Shown here: positions 1 to 11,749 of the stretch, piece after piece
Numbering within the stretch: the stretch's first letter is position 1
Layout: each line of letters begins with the position of its first letter
NCBI RefSeq assembly: GCF_000003815.2
Contig: NC_049996.1
Span: 7,175,347 to 7,239,346 of the forward strand
DNA: 64,000 bases
Direction: 5' to 3'
DNA from: Branchiostoma floridae
Taxonomy: Eukaryota; Chordata; Leptocardii; Amphioxiformes; Branchiostomatidae
Translations under genes and position numbers: made by a program
Notes under the pieces: model-generated
What the model was told of the DNA's origin: nothing
What the model saw: only the letters and a program-made list of their open reading frames with translations
Database searches by the model: none

Positions 1-165
1 ATGTTCGGTTTTCGCGGTGGCCGCTTTACCGCGAACTTAAAACCACCGCGAACATTTTTTTCATTACAGTATGTGACTACAGTGTATGGCGCGACGGCAA
101 ACTTAAAGCCACCGCGAACACTCCATTTTACCACTACCGTACCGCGAAAGTAAATGCATTTACAG
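1..165. repeat. MITE copy cut by the window start (CTGTAAAT-ended family)
   Basis: The copy ends in ATTTACAG followed by TA at 166-167. Its body repeats short phrases such as CGCGGTGG and ACCGCGAA in both orientations. A complete copy of the same family lies at 13070-13275 with matching ends and flanking TA, which is why this is read as the right part of a Tc1/mariner-type (TA target) non-autonomous element. No coding capacity is seen. Confidence 0.6.
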
Positions 166-670
166 TATACAGATATTCACAGCCATTTTAAATATTCTTG
201 TATAATACAGTCCTTTCTAATCTAGCTACCATACCGTAACTAGCTATCCTTTCAGCTCTTTTGTAATAACCATCTGACGTGGTTTCTGGGGTCAGATCGG
301 TACACATAGGCTCTAAAAACTCAAGCCTTCTCGAAGTAAAAGAAAAATGTCGTTTGGATTTCCTGTTTTCCTAGAATCCCTCCTGTCAAGGCCATGTTAA
401 CGGGACTGAATCGCTACTAAGAGATTTGAGTTTCCTGATGTTCAAGGCAACTTGTCACTTGAAGGGTGTCGTAAGTGCGCAGTGATTGTACTTAATATTC
501 ACACCGTAAAAGGTCGCCTGTGAATGGCGTAAAGCGGCGCCGTAACGTCCGCCTTACGTGGGTTTTGAAATGTCGTCGTCGATAACATTAATCTGGAAGC
601 GTGTCGTGCGAAGTTTGTGGACGTAGGATATATATTTGATTTTTTGTTCACGCGAGGACGCATACGTACT
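166..670. other. Intergenic, nothing recognised
   Basis: Mixed-composition DNA without a credible reading frame, splice-bounded exon or repeat that could be named. Nothing ties it to the globin gene downstream. Confidence 0.4.
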
Positions 671-1062
671 CACACAAATACACCTGTCCTTGGTGCTGAA
701 CACTATCCACATTCACACACACACACACACACCTTCACACACACGCACGTGCACACGTCACGCCCTTGCACACACATCACATAATATATACACACGTCAT
801 GCCCGCGCACACATATCCACACTTACAAATGAAAGTATACCTGTCGTTGGTGCTGAACACTATACACATGCACCCACACGTACCTACTCACACTCATACA
901 TTCACGCGCGCTCACACATCCCGCTATGCACACATGTCACATCACATGCAGACACATCATGCCCACGCACACATATCCACACTTACAAATGCAAGTATAC
1001 CTGTCCTTGGTGCTGAACACTAAATTCAAAAACATACACACACACAAGCGCGTGCATACATA
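671..1062. repeat. CA-rich minisatellite, three units of about 157-160 bp
   Basis: The phrase TGGTGCTGAACACTA starts at about 691, 848 and 1008, so the unit is 157 to 160 bp. Each unit joins this unique phrase to a long CA/CACG run. The overlapping His/Thr-rich reading frames here are translations of the CA repeat and are not genes. Confidence 0.8.
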
Positions 1063-2475
1063 TCAACAAACGCATGGGTTTCCATTGTATCTAATGCTAA
1101 GTAGATACACATTATTTTGAGGGTAGCCTGACTAAAATCGCGCTCCTCGTGGCCGGCCCTACAGTTGGGTATGGGGTCATTAACCCCAGCCAGCGAGATA
1201 TTGTGTAAACACAGGCTAATTCTTTTGAGGGTGGGTAATAAAGAATTCCGACTTGCAATTGATTCACCTTGATGTAACAGAAACTTTTTGAAACTTTCTA
1301 CTTTGAAAAAACTTTTTTCCTGTTTACCACATCAATAGATTTGATTATTTTTCAGGCTTTGTACATCGTGCCAAGTCTTTGCTACTCTCTTCATCACTCG
1401 ATTTCCCTAGTCTTCTCACGTCCTCTGGCGGTGTACCGTCTTTGTTGGGTATAGCAAAGGTCCTCCGATGTGTCTCAAATGACGTACGTACGTAACCAAC
1501 TAGGATCCATCTTGGCAGAGAAAGACGCTCGGGTTGAGACATCAGAAAGTGAACTTCGTTCTTTCACGGGAGAGATAAGAAGATAGCTTATCACGGATGT
1601 TCCATTTTCATCAAACTTCATGACCGGTTACTGGAGGACATTTTCTCTAACTTACGTGTTTTAAGCGCCTCCCTACAGTTTTATTTTGAAAATCTAAGTT
1701 TTTCACCAGCTCACAAATCTTTATTACTAAAAGTTTTTTTGTATTGATTCTTCTTTGGAGCTGAATGTATTTGAAAACTTTGATATATATTGTTGTTTGT
1801 ATTGTATCCCAAGGAGGTATGTCCCTGTGAGACTTAGTAGACGAGAGAGTGGATGTGCAGGTCAGGCAAACAGCCTGCTCATCTGTCGAGTCGACAGGAG
1901 AATCAAAAATAAATAAAAAATCCCAAGGAGCATAATCTTCGTACCAACAGCGTGGAAATTGGTTTGAAGAATACCGTATAGAAAGGAAAGGACTGGAACC
2001 CCTAACCTTTAGGTCCCGGAACTACTTATATCTTACTCTTTGTAGAGTTGGACCAAGCGTCCTAGGACTAGGATTACCAATTACCTTAAGACTTCACCAC
2101 GGCGACTGAAAAATCAATAGAAATCAATAAACTACCCATCTTCTTAAGGTAGAAGACCATCACCTCCATTAGGAGATAATCAACGACTGTCCCTTAGGTA
2201 ATCATCGTCTTTTGATAGAAGTCTAAAGCAGATGTCAAACTGTCAGCAACGTTCGGTTCAAACAGTTGACCACCAAAAGGTTTTCAAAATTGAAACCCGC
2301 TAGAGAATCGGGCGTATTTGTGCCTTGAGAACTTTAGATTCATGTAGCCGGTAGAATCGCCTTTCGGCGTAAAACCAGCTTCGGCTTGGGTGCCAATTGC
2401 AGCGGTGCCCGTCAGGGATGTAGCGCCGGCCGGGCCCCGAAGCCACAAATTTATCCTGGTGGACTGCCTTGTAAA
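1063..2475. other. Intergenic, no gene seen
   Basis: Only short frames without family resemblance occur. Around 2330-2475 a GC-richer stretch with GCCGG and GGGCCCCG phrases directly precedes the MITE at 2476. It resembles other GC-rich transposon flanks in the window (for example near 10860) but could not be assigned. Confidence 0.35.
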
Positions 2476-2706
2476 GGTGGTATCTCTGTACTTGAGGCAA
2501 CGGTGTGGCACTGCAGGGTTCGTTCACTGTAGCACTGTTAAATAATTAGATAATTTAGGCATTACGCAATACGTCACAGTATGGCTTAGAAGACGACAAA
2601 ATACACAAAACGTAAAAAAATTAGTTCTTTATCTCTGAAATCTCGTTGAGTAATCTTTCAGCCCCCGTAGTGCCGCACCGGTGCCGCAAGTGCAGTGAGA
2701 TACCAC
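2476..2706. mobile_element. MITE, GGTGGTAT-ended family (copy 1)
   Basis: The left end begins GGTGGTATCTCTGTACTTG and the right end is its approximate reverse complement, GCAGTGAGATACCAC. Length (231 bp) and arms match the copy at 11520-11749, which has TTAA on both sides. This copy lacks clear TTAA flanks, so it looks older. It has no coding capacity. Confidence 0.65.
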
Positions 2707-4530
2707 GACAAGTGTTGCACAATCTATATTCCCACTATAAAGTCTAGGGTAGTACAAAGCCAATATAATTCATATCCAAGTAAGAGAAATAATGTTTGTT
2801 TGTGTAGCTTCAAGATCTGGTATAAGATTATCTAGAGACAAAAAAATGAATGTGCAAAAATGATGACCATGTAAAATGTGAAAAAACGCACTGACGCCTT
2901 AGTGTCTTTATCGCCTGTATGATTATCTTTAATCCAGAAGAGATGCAAAGCCATTTCTAAGATTATAAACTGCGGTAAAATCCATCTAAAGGATTGTCAC
3001 AGTATGTGTTAGGCTAGATAAAAAGCCTTGTCAAAGTTCAAACCCATCAGTTAAAAGATGAAAGGCTTGTGATAAGAAAGTGACGAAGTAGCTGACAAAC
3101 TAAACGCTTTTTCTTGTAAGGAGGGCCATTAGTATAGACACGCATGAGTAGAAGCATGGTGTAAGTTCAGAGGACTAAAAAAGTAGTGTTTGAAGTTGTT
3201 CTAGACCATTACCCTTTCTCCTCACCATTAAGCAAGTAGAACGTTTAAAAGCCAAATTACTCTACATCAAAAGAAGCCGGTTCAGCCAAGAAAGAGCTTT
3301 AAAGCACCTCTCATCTATCAAAACACTGTTTTGTTTTTGATCTAGTCCAACATTTCAATTTCTTCATAAACTTCCGGAAACCGAAAACATTTTGCTTTCG
3401 TCACAGAGAGTGTTTTACGCTTGACGAAAATAACAATTATTTGTGGTGAAGACGTCAATCTTGCTAAGGTTTAGATCCCAAACTTAAGGCACCTGTACCC
3501 GTCAGTCCCGGCTGGGCTACGAAGCTACGGACTGCAATATACTGGGGGTACCCATTGGTGTTCCGACGGGTAGATCACGGTGTATATTTGTGACCTGGTC
3601 CCGAGTTCATTTTAAGTCCTACTTTAATTCAACCCGGCCGGAGCCGCACGGTGTCCCCTTTTCTATTATAAATTGGGACCTAAACCTAAATCCGACATCA
3701 CAGTACCAACGACCTCTGGCCGAACATATTGATCGTCAAAAAGCTGCTGAATTTCAAAATTACCGAAGAGTTGAAAGAAGTTTTGACTGAAAATACACCT
3801 CAGACGAAGCTCATCTGCGAGCTACCAACATCAGAGGATATCCAAAACTCGCACAGTGAAAGAGAAGACACCGGCAGTATTGGCTATTGCTGACGATAAT
3901 GTCCTTCAAGCCCATTTTACACAGTAGTAAAATCGACCAGCCGACTAGTCTGTAAGCTTCAAATGACATTTTCGGTAGAGATACGCCGGTCACGGTTTTC
4001 TCGATCGTCGCGTGATCTTTAGAGATCATTCCGAGCCACGTCAAGTGTGGTGATGACAAAATTACAGATGAAAAACACGCACTCGAGTCTCTAGCGATTT
4101 TGAAATTCGGCGACCTTCGAGTAATCAAGAAATACTGTATGTGTGAAATTTATTCGACAGCCAGGGCTTTGCACAGTCTCGGCCAGATCTTTCAATGAGG
4201 GTATAGATCGTAAAATTCGGCATAAAGGGCAGGGCAGTCAGTCGTTTCCTGCGCCTGATCAACTGAACCTTATTGCATTGTGGCCAAACTCCATTGACAA
4301 AAATGTTGTTCTCGCTACAGCCAGTGTAGTAAGTCTTGTAGAGACTATGTTTTTGGCTCGCAAGCTCGCTATTTTCGGCTTTACGTGGACAGTAGGAGAA
4401 TCCGATTATGCATGACATGGTCTGACCTTATCTTGTAGGGTTAGGACAAGCAGGGTCAATTATTGGCTCGACTAACCCCAATAAACGCTGATGATGCGGA
4501 ATCTCGTGATCAGGTCAGGAGATGATGGAG
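2707..4530. other. Intergenic, no gene supported
   Basis: The 4125-4418 interval is open on both strands at once, but neither translation resembles a known family and no splice-bounded exon with globin A/B-helix character could be found. It may hold decayed transposon DNA. The first exon of the downstream globin was looked for here and not seen. Confidence 0.35.
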
Positions 4531-4592
4531 CGACTGACGGTATTATGGGACTGGCGGTATTAAGGGACTAACGGTATTATGGGACAGTAGGA
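4531..4592. repeat. Short tandem repeat, about 3 units of roughly 20 bp
   Basis: Three consecutive variants of GACTGACGGTATTATGG occur. The bases between the CGGTATTA cores differ slightly. Confidence 0.5.
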
Positions 4593-4969
4593 TTTGACTT
4601 TCGAAGCGAAAATTGCTTTAGATTAAACTTTTACACTCAGGGTCACGAGTGTGGCCGCCGTTTGCCAAAGCTGATATAGGGTAGGTGCAAAAACAAAGTA
4701 ACTGTCGAGTCATTGCACCACAGAACGAATCATGAAAGATTGCAAGCCCACCTATTGTTTAAATCTTAGTTTAAAGTAACCTTTAGTCGTAGTGATCTTG
4801 GCCAGACATTGCTCTTCACACGCAGTTCTGAGGTTTTCAAGACAAGACTATAGCTATAGTTTGCATTGCCTTCTTCGGTCTTCTTCCACTCACAGAAGTG
4901 GACCCGACAGTAATCTCACAAACTTCTCCAAATTTCATTCTCAATCTTTTATTCTCTCCCCTACCAACA

Positions 4970-5513
4970 GTGTCTACTTCCTGAGTCTGGTACTGTACCG
5001 CATTTCTTCTTCAAATGTTATTCTCTCCCTCCTTCATTCCTAGGTTACTCCGTGACTACCCAGAGATACAACAAAAGTGGCCCCAGTTGAGGCACCTCGC
5101 CGACGAGGAGGTACCGACAGTGTCTACCTCATGAACCTGCTACTGTACCGCATTTCTCCGTCTCTAAATCCTATTCTCTCCTTCCTTCATTGCCCAGGTT
5201 ACTCCGTGACTACCCAGAGATCCAACAGAAGTGGCCTCAGCTGAAACACCTCACAGATGAAGAGGTTACCAACAGTGTCTACCTCATGAACTTGTTACTG
5301 TACCACATTTCTTCTTCTCTAAATCCTATTCTCTCCTTCCTTCATTCATCCCCAGGTTACTCCGTGACTACCCAGAGATCCAACAGAAGTGGCCTCAGCT
5401 GAAACACCTCACAGATGAAGAGGTTACCAACAGTGTCTACCTCATGAACTTGTTACTGTACCACATTTCTTCTTCTCTAAATCCTATTCTCTCCTTCCTT
5501 CATTCATCCCCAG
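4970..5513 (+). repeat. Tandem array of partial globin-exon copies with their splice acceptors
   Basis: Units carry an intron tail (pyrimidine run, CAG or TAG), then the first 28 or so codons of the globin middle exon, and then break into intron-like DNA. Exon-type starts lie at 5044, 5198, 5356 and finally 5514 (the intact exon), giving spacings of 154, 158 and 158 bp. A more decayed fragment (ACCAACAGTGTCTAC at about 4963) precedes them. Copies 2 and 3 are nearly identical to the intact exon, so the duplications look recent. None of the partial copies has an evident donor site at its break, and 158 is not a multiple of three, so reading through two units changes frame. They are best read as duplicated intron/exon-edge DNA acting as decoy acceptors rather than coding exons. 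Confidence 0.85.
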
Positions 5514-8362
5514 GTTACTCCGTGACTACCCAGAGATCCAACAGAAGTGGCCCCAGCTGAAACACCTCACAGACGAAGAGGTTACGAAAAGTGTCTACCT
5601 CATGAACCTCGCCACGCGGATCTTTGACACGCTGGACCACGCCATCGACTCACTGGGAGACCTGGACTATCTCATACCGCTGTTGAAGAGGCTGGGACAG
5701 ATGCACGCCGACATGAAGATCATGGATCCGGAGGATATCTGGGTATGAGACCAAAACAAACAACAAATAGATAAACAAAGAATATGTACTTAGAGAATTG
5801 TACTTAAAATGCTATTGACATTTTCAAAATGAATGTAGCATCTCCTGATGAAGACTCGTTGATACAGTCAGAATGTCGGTAAGCTGATATGGTATGACCA
5901 AAACAGACAAACAAACAAACAAACATAAGAGTCTACTACAAAAATAGTTCCTGATGGAGAATGATGAGTACATTGCTTTTGTAGTAGATCTCCATTTGGA
6001 AAAAAGTCGATAACTTTAAGAATATCATACCGACACAAAGAAAGAAACAAACAATACATTACCAAGCCACCCAAAACGACGAAATCTAATGGATATGTAT
6101 ATCTGTCCTTTGATAATTATTTTTCTTCATTAGTTACATTGAAATACTTTCATATTGATCTGAGCTGCGATGTGCTTTTCACGAGTCTTTCTTGTGGACA
6201 TAAAAAATTCGCCACTCTCCTACAAAGGACAGCCCGACGTCTCACTGTGCACGTCTATAATTTTCTAAGTCTGCTTCAGACGCCTTTGAGCTCTTAAGTC
6301 GAAATAAAGTCCAGACAAGGGCACAAAACTGACAAACCCGGTCGACTTAAAGCAGAACAAGCGGATTCTTCGTGCCGTTGTGTGTGAAAACAATTTTCTC
6401 CGGTCTAAATCTCTCCAGGCACCGACGCCAGTGAGTCGTGGGGTCGGGACGATGTAACGACGGGGGCGGCAACAATAACCACCGCACGTCTGGCCGCATA
6501 ATTCCTCTGGTTTTCATGTTTACAACTAGTCTGTGTAACACAAACTTCGCTGTCCGGGGCTATAGCCAGCACCTCCCCTTCTAGGGGGACGGCGGATGTT
6601 GGGCGGGCTGCTATAAGCGACATTCAATCGGGCTATTTACAACAGTATAGCAGACATTGATCGAAAATGTTCCTGTGTCTGCCATACAAAATCAGATATT
6701 CAAGCTCAATGGCGTTCGTAAATGTAGCTTAAATACATAATTGAACATAATTAAGTCATCTTTAATTGAAGCAGTCGTGAATGCCACAACTAGCACTCAA
6801 TCTTTGCAAAAATTGATCCGGTCTTTCGGCACCCGTGACTTTTCGATCTTGTGTCCACAAGCCTAGGAAGTATGCTTGACGAGTCGACCAATGCAACAGT
6901 GTTGCGGGAGGGTCTAAGGTAAGGTCCACAAGCCTACCCACTCAACGATACGATGCCACTCTTATAGGTGGGTATATTCTCCAAGCAGATGTTGGGTCGC
7001 GGAGAGAGTAGTGGCCAGGAGACCAGATGGAGCCAGCGGTAAAAACCCAGCCGCTACTATTTCCGCGACCTAACCTCTGCTTGGAGAATGCACTGATAGA
7101 CATGATTGTCTCTATGGGATGGTTTGAGACCATTATTACACCAAACGTGTTTTACGCAACAAGGATTATCATTACGAGTTCGGGACACCTTTATTAATGA
7201 GACGATCGACCTCAGTCAAAATTGATTAGTATCTCGAAGCAAATGAATCATAACGGTCATCAATGTCATGATTTTCACATAACGATGTAATATTCCCGGG
7301 TTTTATTAGCGATGGCACGACCTATTTAATTCTCGTTATTTCTGATTGCTCTGGATGATTACTTTTGGAACATTGCGACCTTGAAATCTAAAATGGTTCA
7401 TGGAAGACTTACAGGACTAGGTGGTAAATTACGCCGATTTTCCCTTACAAGCTTTATACGTAGCGTCAGTAGCTAATTGATGATTCATGAAAAATGGTCG
7501 TTTCTGTATGCGTGCGTAATCAGCTTCCTTGGCACGCTCTAAGAGTCGGGCGTTTTGAAGGGGGCGTTTTCCTAGATCTACTGTGTTGTCTTTATTTTCT
7601 TTTGTGGTCGCGATCTAACTAATATGCCATCAGAAAAAAAACATATCTTAATCCCCCTCACGTCAAATGAAAATTCGTAAAGCCTGCTGATGGTTAGGAA
7701 GGAATACAACTGTCAGACATGATTATAACATTTTTGTGTGGATTGAATACGTGTAATAATACAATATGAAGCAACAGTGTTAAAACTTACTAACTATACC
7801 CAATGGTATGTTTGATCGTAATAAAACCATGTAAATGGAAAACTACCCGCGTATAACGATTGGTATTGCCACAAAGAAACAGATCGACACGTAGAATATG
7901 CAACATAAAATCATCTATGAGGTAGTTTTCACTCAAAAAATCTTTAGAAATGCTTGAAACGGGAAAGTCGTTTGAACAGTGTACGGTCTAAGTGTGACAT
8001 CTAGCGGCGGATGATATCATTTCAGTAGTGTGGCACACCTGGTACTGCAGTACTGATAGTGATTAGTAAGTGGCGCTTTTGATCCACCTGTAGATTCTTG
8101 CAGGTGGTGATTTGACGTGCCTTGCCTCTATATCTTATTGATCACAATGGTATTTACGATACTCAACGTAAGATTCTTTTTTTTTAATAAATACAAAAGC
8201 GTCATGTTCTGAAATCTGTTTCTGCAGAAAATGGAGAGGCCGTTTCTGGAGTCTGTGCGCGCCTGCCTGGAGGACAGGTTCACCTACAAGTACGAGGAGA
8301 TCTACAGCAAATTCATCATCTTCATCATCGAGACTGTCGTCATCGGGTTCGATCCCCACTGA
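5514..8362 (+). CDS. Globin, last two coding exons (5' exon not found)
   Basis: Coding exons are 5514-5742 and 8228-8362, with the stop TGA at 8360-8362. The first exon seen starts in phase 2 after AG and completes an Arg codon (AG|G), the classical B12.2 globin intron. The second intron (5743-8227, donor GTATGA) is phase 0 at the G7.0 position. The product runs from helix C through H: LLRDYPEIQQKWPQLKHL, an E/F region with LKRLGQMH in which H is the proximal F8 histidine, then RPFLESVRACLEDRF (helix G) and a short C terminus GFDPH. Globins bind haem and carry or sense O2 or NO; the role here is unknown. Aligned by spacing from F8 (32 residues), the distal E7 position is Leu, and the CD1 Phe position appears to be Leu too. 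Both are unusual. No A/B-helix exon was found upstream, so it lies beyond the window, in unrecognised sequence, or is lost. Exon structure and family are confident; the subfamily is not. Confidence 0.85.
6976..7089. mobile_element. Foldback MITE in globin intron 2
   Basis: The ends ATTCTCCAAGCAGATG and TCTGCTTGGAGAAT are inverted copies, and the arms continue inward through GGTCGCGGA and TCCGCGACC. The family recurs at 11293-11429 and, in a related form, at 45617-45755. It is non-coding. Confidence 0.75.
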
Positions 8363-10382
8363 CAATTGTACAAATGGTCCTGTAAAACCCCATTTTCAGG
8401 CCCAATAGCCCCGAAGGAGCTCGACATGACCTGCAAATTCGTCATCAACACCGGGTACGGTTCGACTCCGTCTGATTTTCACAATACAAATCGTTTGTTA
8501 CAAGCCCTTCAACATACTGCTCTGCAAGACCCCATACCCACTGGCTAAATTCACTTGATGATGAACCTTTTTTATTGGAATTGTTACTTTTGGGCTGCTG
8601 TGATTGAGTTTTCATGATCTTTGATCGGCAGGGGAATCATTACGTAAAAGGAGTTCGCGGAACTTGCACGGATAAACAGTTTATTGGGACAACACTTTAC
8701 GGTTACGGGTTCCAACAGATGGAGCCAAATATCTGCTTGGCGAATAGGTTAGGTAGCCTTTGATGAAGAATAGACCTATTTTCGCCATAACTTTAGATCT
8801 GAAAAGGTTACAGTCGAAACTACAGTTACATTGAAGTATAAATCTGACGGCGACAATGTAAAATAATACGTTCTGTAAATAGTGTAAAACGTTACAACCT
8901 ACAGACAACTATGTTAATTTTGAGCAATGCAGCACCGCCCTCTTGCGAGATTTGTACAATTGCAAACATAGGCGTTGCAAAAATGAGAAACTGTATGAAG
9001 AAACCACCTACCTCTGAATTGTCAATTGTTACATCTAACATTGAATACATTTTCATAAGTTTTCATTGAAGAAGACTTAATATATTTCCAAACGTCCTGA
9101 TATGTGAAGTGAAACTTTACCTTCTTTTCCGGAAAAGCCATTTAGAGTATTGCTGCCTTGCTGTCTACCTTAAAAAGAGTGCTTGAATGTATATAGATTC
9201 TGAGCGCTGACTGAAACATTTTTGCACAAACCCTGCTATGCAATATGTATCCTCCTGCTATCATAACCATAGTTATTACCTTAAAACTTCCAAGCAGAAG
9301 TGATATACTGTTTTTGGCTTTGTATGCAAGCCAGGTTTAACTTCACTTATGTAGTGTAGAGAATCTGTAGATAGCTGCGATTTGTTAAAACCCTACAGGC
9401 GAAACCCTACAGTGTGTTGTAAGCTGTCACTGGACTTTCTAAGGCTAACACGCTACTGATATAAATTTAGTTCCATGCAGAATCACTTGTGAAAATAGAT
9501 TGGTTGTTGATGTTTAAGATTTGTCTAAGATCTCATAGCAAGTCACATGTAGTTAAGTGGTCCTATACCATTTTATTGTACATAAATGAAGCAAGAAAGT
9601 AATTTTGATGCATGTTATACTGAGATTAAATTTTCAAAGACACCTCAAATCAGTTGTCAATGTTTTTTTCTTCCTGGTAAGCAAATTTCATGTTTCATGT
9701 AATTTCTAGTATAGACTATTGAATGCATTAGCGATGTCACCATAATCTGTTACATATCCATGAATCTCTATTCGGGTATCAACATTAGTTTCACACTTCA
9801 AGGAAAGAGAAACACAAGCCAACACTGTTTTTTTCTTCACACCATTTTTATATTTTCCAAATACAAAATAGTACAGTACAAGTTGAATTTCAAAAAAGAT
9901 GAGAAAAAATGTAATAAAAATATACAAAAATAAAAAGGGACATGTAGTTAAAAACTTAAATACCATCTGTACAGTATAAAACTTTTAAAACATTCAATAA
10001 CGATTCATCAATTCTATTTACCTGTTGCAAAAACATAACAAAATCCTGCATGATATAATAATATCAAAAATAAAACAATAAAAGTAGTAAAAAAAATAAT
10101 GGCATTGTCAGCACCAACAGAAAGTAATGTTTTATGATGAAAAAATCCCAGACATACAACAGCAATATACCAATAATTTCTCATAAAACAGCAGAACATC
10201 TGCTAAGCACATATATACATGTATGGCACATTATAGAGTAATAGTATGGTACAGTATCCTATACAATGACAAAACTGTGGAACAAGTAGTACATGTGGGA
10301 GTTCAGAGCAATACAAGAGAATCGTTCACATATAAAGGTTAAATACTACAAGTTTACCATTTGAAAGAAAGACAAAGATAAA
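8363..10382. other. Downstream of globin: presumed 3' UTR and AT-rich intergenic DNA
   Basis: No reading frame here resembles a known protein. A hydrophobic minus-strand frame near 9706-9966 is a translation of T-rich DNA. No strong AATAAA lies close to the globin stop, so the transcript end is not fixed. Confidence 0.4.
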
Positions 10383-10935
10383 CTGGAAAGGGTACAGAAC
10401 CAAGCTGCCAGATTCTGTACAAACAACTACAGCAGAGATGCTAGTGTTACCAAAATGAAAACAGATCTGCAGTGGACATCACTTGAGGACAGGAGGAAAA
10501 TGTCCAGACTTTGTATGATGTACAAAATGACCAATAAACTGGTGGACGTACCGACTGATAAGTATCTAACACCAGCTCAGAAACGAACTAGAAACAGTCA
10601 TGCTTTCAAGTACCAGAAGTACCAAACCTAGGATGATGTGTTCAAAAANNNNNNNNNNNNNNNNNNNNNNNNNNNNNNNNNNNNNNNNNNNNNNNNNNNN
10701 NNNNNNNNNNNNNNNNNNNNNNNNNNNNNNNNNNNNNNNNNNNNNNNNGGCGTCTTCTCTGGATAGTTTCAGAGAACACTTGCTTATAGATGTGCCAAAG
10801 TTGGGTGTGATGAGTCGTTCAGTGTAATATAACCAGCTGCTGCCGCGCCGCGTGCCTGCGAAGCTGGTGTGTTACGCCGAAGGGCGGTTATACCGGCTAT
10901 ATAGATACAGATACAGATACAGATACCAGTTTCCA
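10383..10935 (+). mobile_element. LINE 3' end (CR1-like reverse transcriptase tail)
   Basis: From 10383 the plus strand encodes LERVQNQAARFCTN, then SRDASVTKMKTDLQWTSLED and RRKMSRLCMMYKM. This is the conserved C-terminal region of CR1/Jockey-type reverse transcriptase ORFs (the aligned residues of the family are LE-VQ--AARF and W-L--RR). A 100-base gap interrupts it, and it ends in tandem GATACA units at 10905-10927, a typical LINE 3' tail. Only the 3' end is present. A shorter relative lies at 55683-55815. Confidence 0.75.
10649..10748. other. Assembly gap (100 N)
   Basis: A run of exactly 100 N inside the LINE fragment. The true length is unknown. Confidence 0.99.
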
Positions 10936-11292
10936 GTTCTTGTATTGCACTTATTGTGTATTAAATATAATACTTCATACATCCCAAAACACTGAAACTC
11001 TAAGAAATACACTTCAAGATATAAAATAGCTGCACATGTAAAATCAAACAGGCTTTTCTTTTAAAACACATTTAAGTCTATAATTACTTATTTCATGCAA
11101 TCCAAGCACATTACGTCTCTTTGTTCTTTCAAATGATATATGTTTTGTTACTGCAAACCTCTGCTTGTAGATAATGTACTGCAGCTAGTAATCTCCAAGT
11201 AGATACAAGGGTCCGGTTGTGTCACAGTGTTCTATGCCTGTTCTTGCATTTTTAAAGCCGGAGGAAAACCATTAAAAATACTGTAAAAAATG

Positions 11293-11429
11293 TTTTCCAA
11301 GCACATGTTTTGTTCGGGGAGATAGTAGTGGCTGGGAATTTTTATGGTTGCCTCCTTTTAACAGACAAGTTTCTTGAGAGGTAGCCATAATAAATCATGA
11401 CCCCCAGCCAAAACCTCTGCTTGGAGAAT
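11293..11429. mobile_element. Foldback MITE, CTCCAAGCAGA family
   Basis: The right end CTCTGCTTGGAGAAT matches, inverted, the diverged left end TTTTCCAAGCACATG. It has the same family ends as 6976-7089. Confidence 0.6.
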
Positions 11430-11519
11430 AAGAAAAACGTGGTTTAAATGGCTGTAAAACAGATACAAACACCTAGAAAGACCTAGATATGCTTGGACAT
11501 CACAGCTTACAGTTCTTAA

Positions 11520-11749
11520 GGTGGTACATCACTGCACTTGGGGCACCAGTGCGGCACTGCAGGTCTGAAAGATGAATTTCAGAGATAGAGAACAAATTTT
11601 CTCACGTTTAGCGTACTTTGTTGTCTTGTCATACTTTTACGTATCATGCACTATCTAAATTATAGGAAATTGGTGAAAATAACTACAGTGGCACAGTGAA
11701 CGAACACCGCAGTGCCACACCAGTACCCCAAGTGCAGTGAGATACCACC
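11520..11749. mobile_element. MITE with TTAA target duplication, abutting the profilin stop codon
   Basis: The ends GGTGGTACATCACTGCACTT and AAGTGCAGTGAGATACCACC are inverted repeats, flanked by TTAA at 11516-11519 and 11750-11753. A TTAA target is the signature of piggyBac or Kolobok-type transposition. The right-hand TTAA contains the TAA stop of the profilin gene read on the minus strand (rc of 11750-11752). A relative lies at 2476-2706. Confidence 0.8.

Noticed and set aside
636-1120. His/Thr-rich frames near the window start
   Set aside because: Translation of the CA-rich minisatellite; three overlapping frames give the same kind of sequence.
4125-4418. Interval open on both strands
   Set aside because: Neither protein has recognisable motifs and no exon signals flank it. 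Double-open frames of this size occur by chance.
5190-5402. Globin-like open frame reading through two repeat units
   Set aside because: After the duplicated exon start it reads intron DNA and then the next copy out of frame. The real exon is 5514-5742.
9706-9966. Hydrophobic minus-strand frame suggesting a membrane protein
   Set aside because: Composition-driven translation of A/T-rich DNA, with no start context, splice sites or family match.
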